Below the pieces are notes generated by a model. The model was not told where the DNA came from. It worked only from the letters and a program-made list of their open reading frames with translations, and searched no databases. Below are positions 5,355-5,398 of a stretch of DNA of 5,398 nt, piece after piece. Within the stretch, counting starts at the first letter, position 1; the number at the start of each line of letters is the position of its first letter. Both the position numbers and the translations under genes were made by a program. The stretch is from an uncultured Faecalibacterium sp. (lineage in GTDB: Bacteria; Bacillota; Clostridia; Oscillospirales; Ruminococcaceae), in contig CABQER010000066.1 in NCBI GenBank assembly GCA_902463235.1, positions 1 through 5,398 of the forward strand. Reading direction: 5' to 3'.

Positions 5355-5398
5355 ATGAACATGGATTTCAAGTCCGCCAAGGAGCTGCTGGACCTGTG
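5355..5398 (+). CDS. sdaAA: L-serine dehydratase (iron-sulfur type), alpha subunit (5' end only)
   Basis: Only 14 codons are inside the window, reading MNMDFKSAKELLDL. The FKSAKELL string is the usual opening of the alpha subunit of two-subunit iron-sulfur L-serine dehydratases. The gene begins 13 bases after sdaAB with its own AGGAGG, the common beta-then-alpha order in Bacillota. The alpha subunit supplies the cysteines for the [4Fe-4S] cluster, none of which can be seen here. The call depends on this short match plus its neighbour; an unrelated gene is unlikely. Confidence 0.85.
   Translation, partial: MNMDFKSAKELLDL

Noticed and set aside
3383..5380. Very long open frame on the minus strand opposite the symporter and sdaAB
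   Set aside because: Its translation is dominated by His, Gln, Asp and Gly with no recognisable domain, as expected of a frame antisense to GC-rich membrane-protein codons. Both plus-strand genes opposite it have clear families and ribosome binding sites.
1..5398. Mobile element, CRISPR, phage, toxin-antitoxin or defence system
   Set aside because: There are no transposase, integrase or Cas-like frames, no regularly spaced repeats and no small toxin-antitoxin pairs. All long genes belong to well-known metabolic or regulatory families.

Overview
The window reads as ordinary chromosomal DNA of a GC-rich gut Clostridia-type bacterium (Bacillota). The Faecalibacterium/Gemmiger/Subdoligranulum group is my best guess. 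It rests on strong GGAGG-type ribosome binding sites, GC-rich third codon positions with AT-rich regulatory gaps, and a two-subunit iron-sulfur L-serine dehydratase, an architecture common in anaerobic Bacillota. The taxonomic guess is inference; no rRNA or marker gene is present.

Left part (1-2309): the C-terminal third of an IlvD/Edd-family dehydratase (the 5' part lies outside the window) is followed, after a 194-base gap, by a GntP-family permease. The pairing suggests uptake and dehydration of a sugar acid such as gluconate or another aldonate, rather than branched-chain amino acid synthesis. A very strong perfect hairpin at 2252-2291 ends this unit and lies between convergent genes.

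Right part (2310-5398): a LysR-type regulator on the minus strand is divergent from a plus-strand cluster. That cluster holds an SstT-like DAACS amino acid:cation symporter, then the L-serine dehydratase beta subunit (sdaAB), then the first 14 codons of the alpha subunit (sdaAA), which runs off the end. Together they make a coherent serine module: import L-serine, deaminate it to pyruvate and ammonia, with the LysR protein as the probable local regulator. The 209-base gap between lysR and the symporter holds an AT-rich stretch (13 G/C in 70 bases at 3221-3290), two overlapping divergent promoter candidates and a 7-bp inverted repeat that could be an operator.

I found no mobile element, CRISPR array, tRNA, rRNA or recognisable riboswitch, and nothing that supports a wholly new system. 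The most useful second looks are the substrate of the dehydratase/GntP pair, the substrate switch residue in the symporter, and the control region of the serine divergon.
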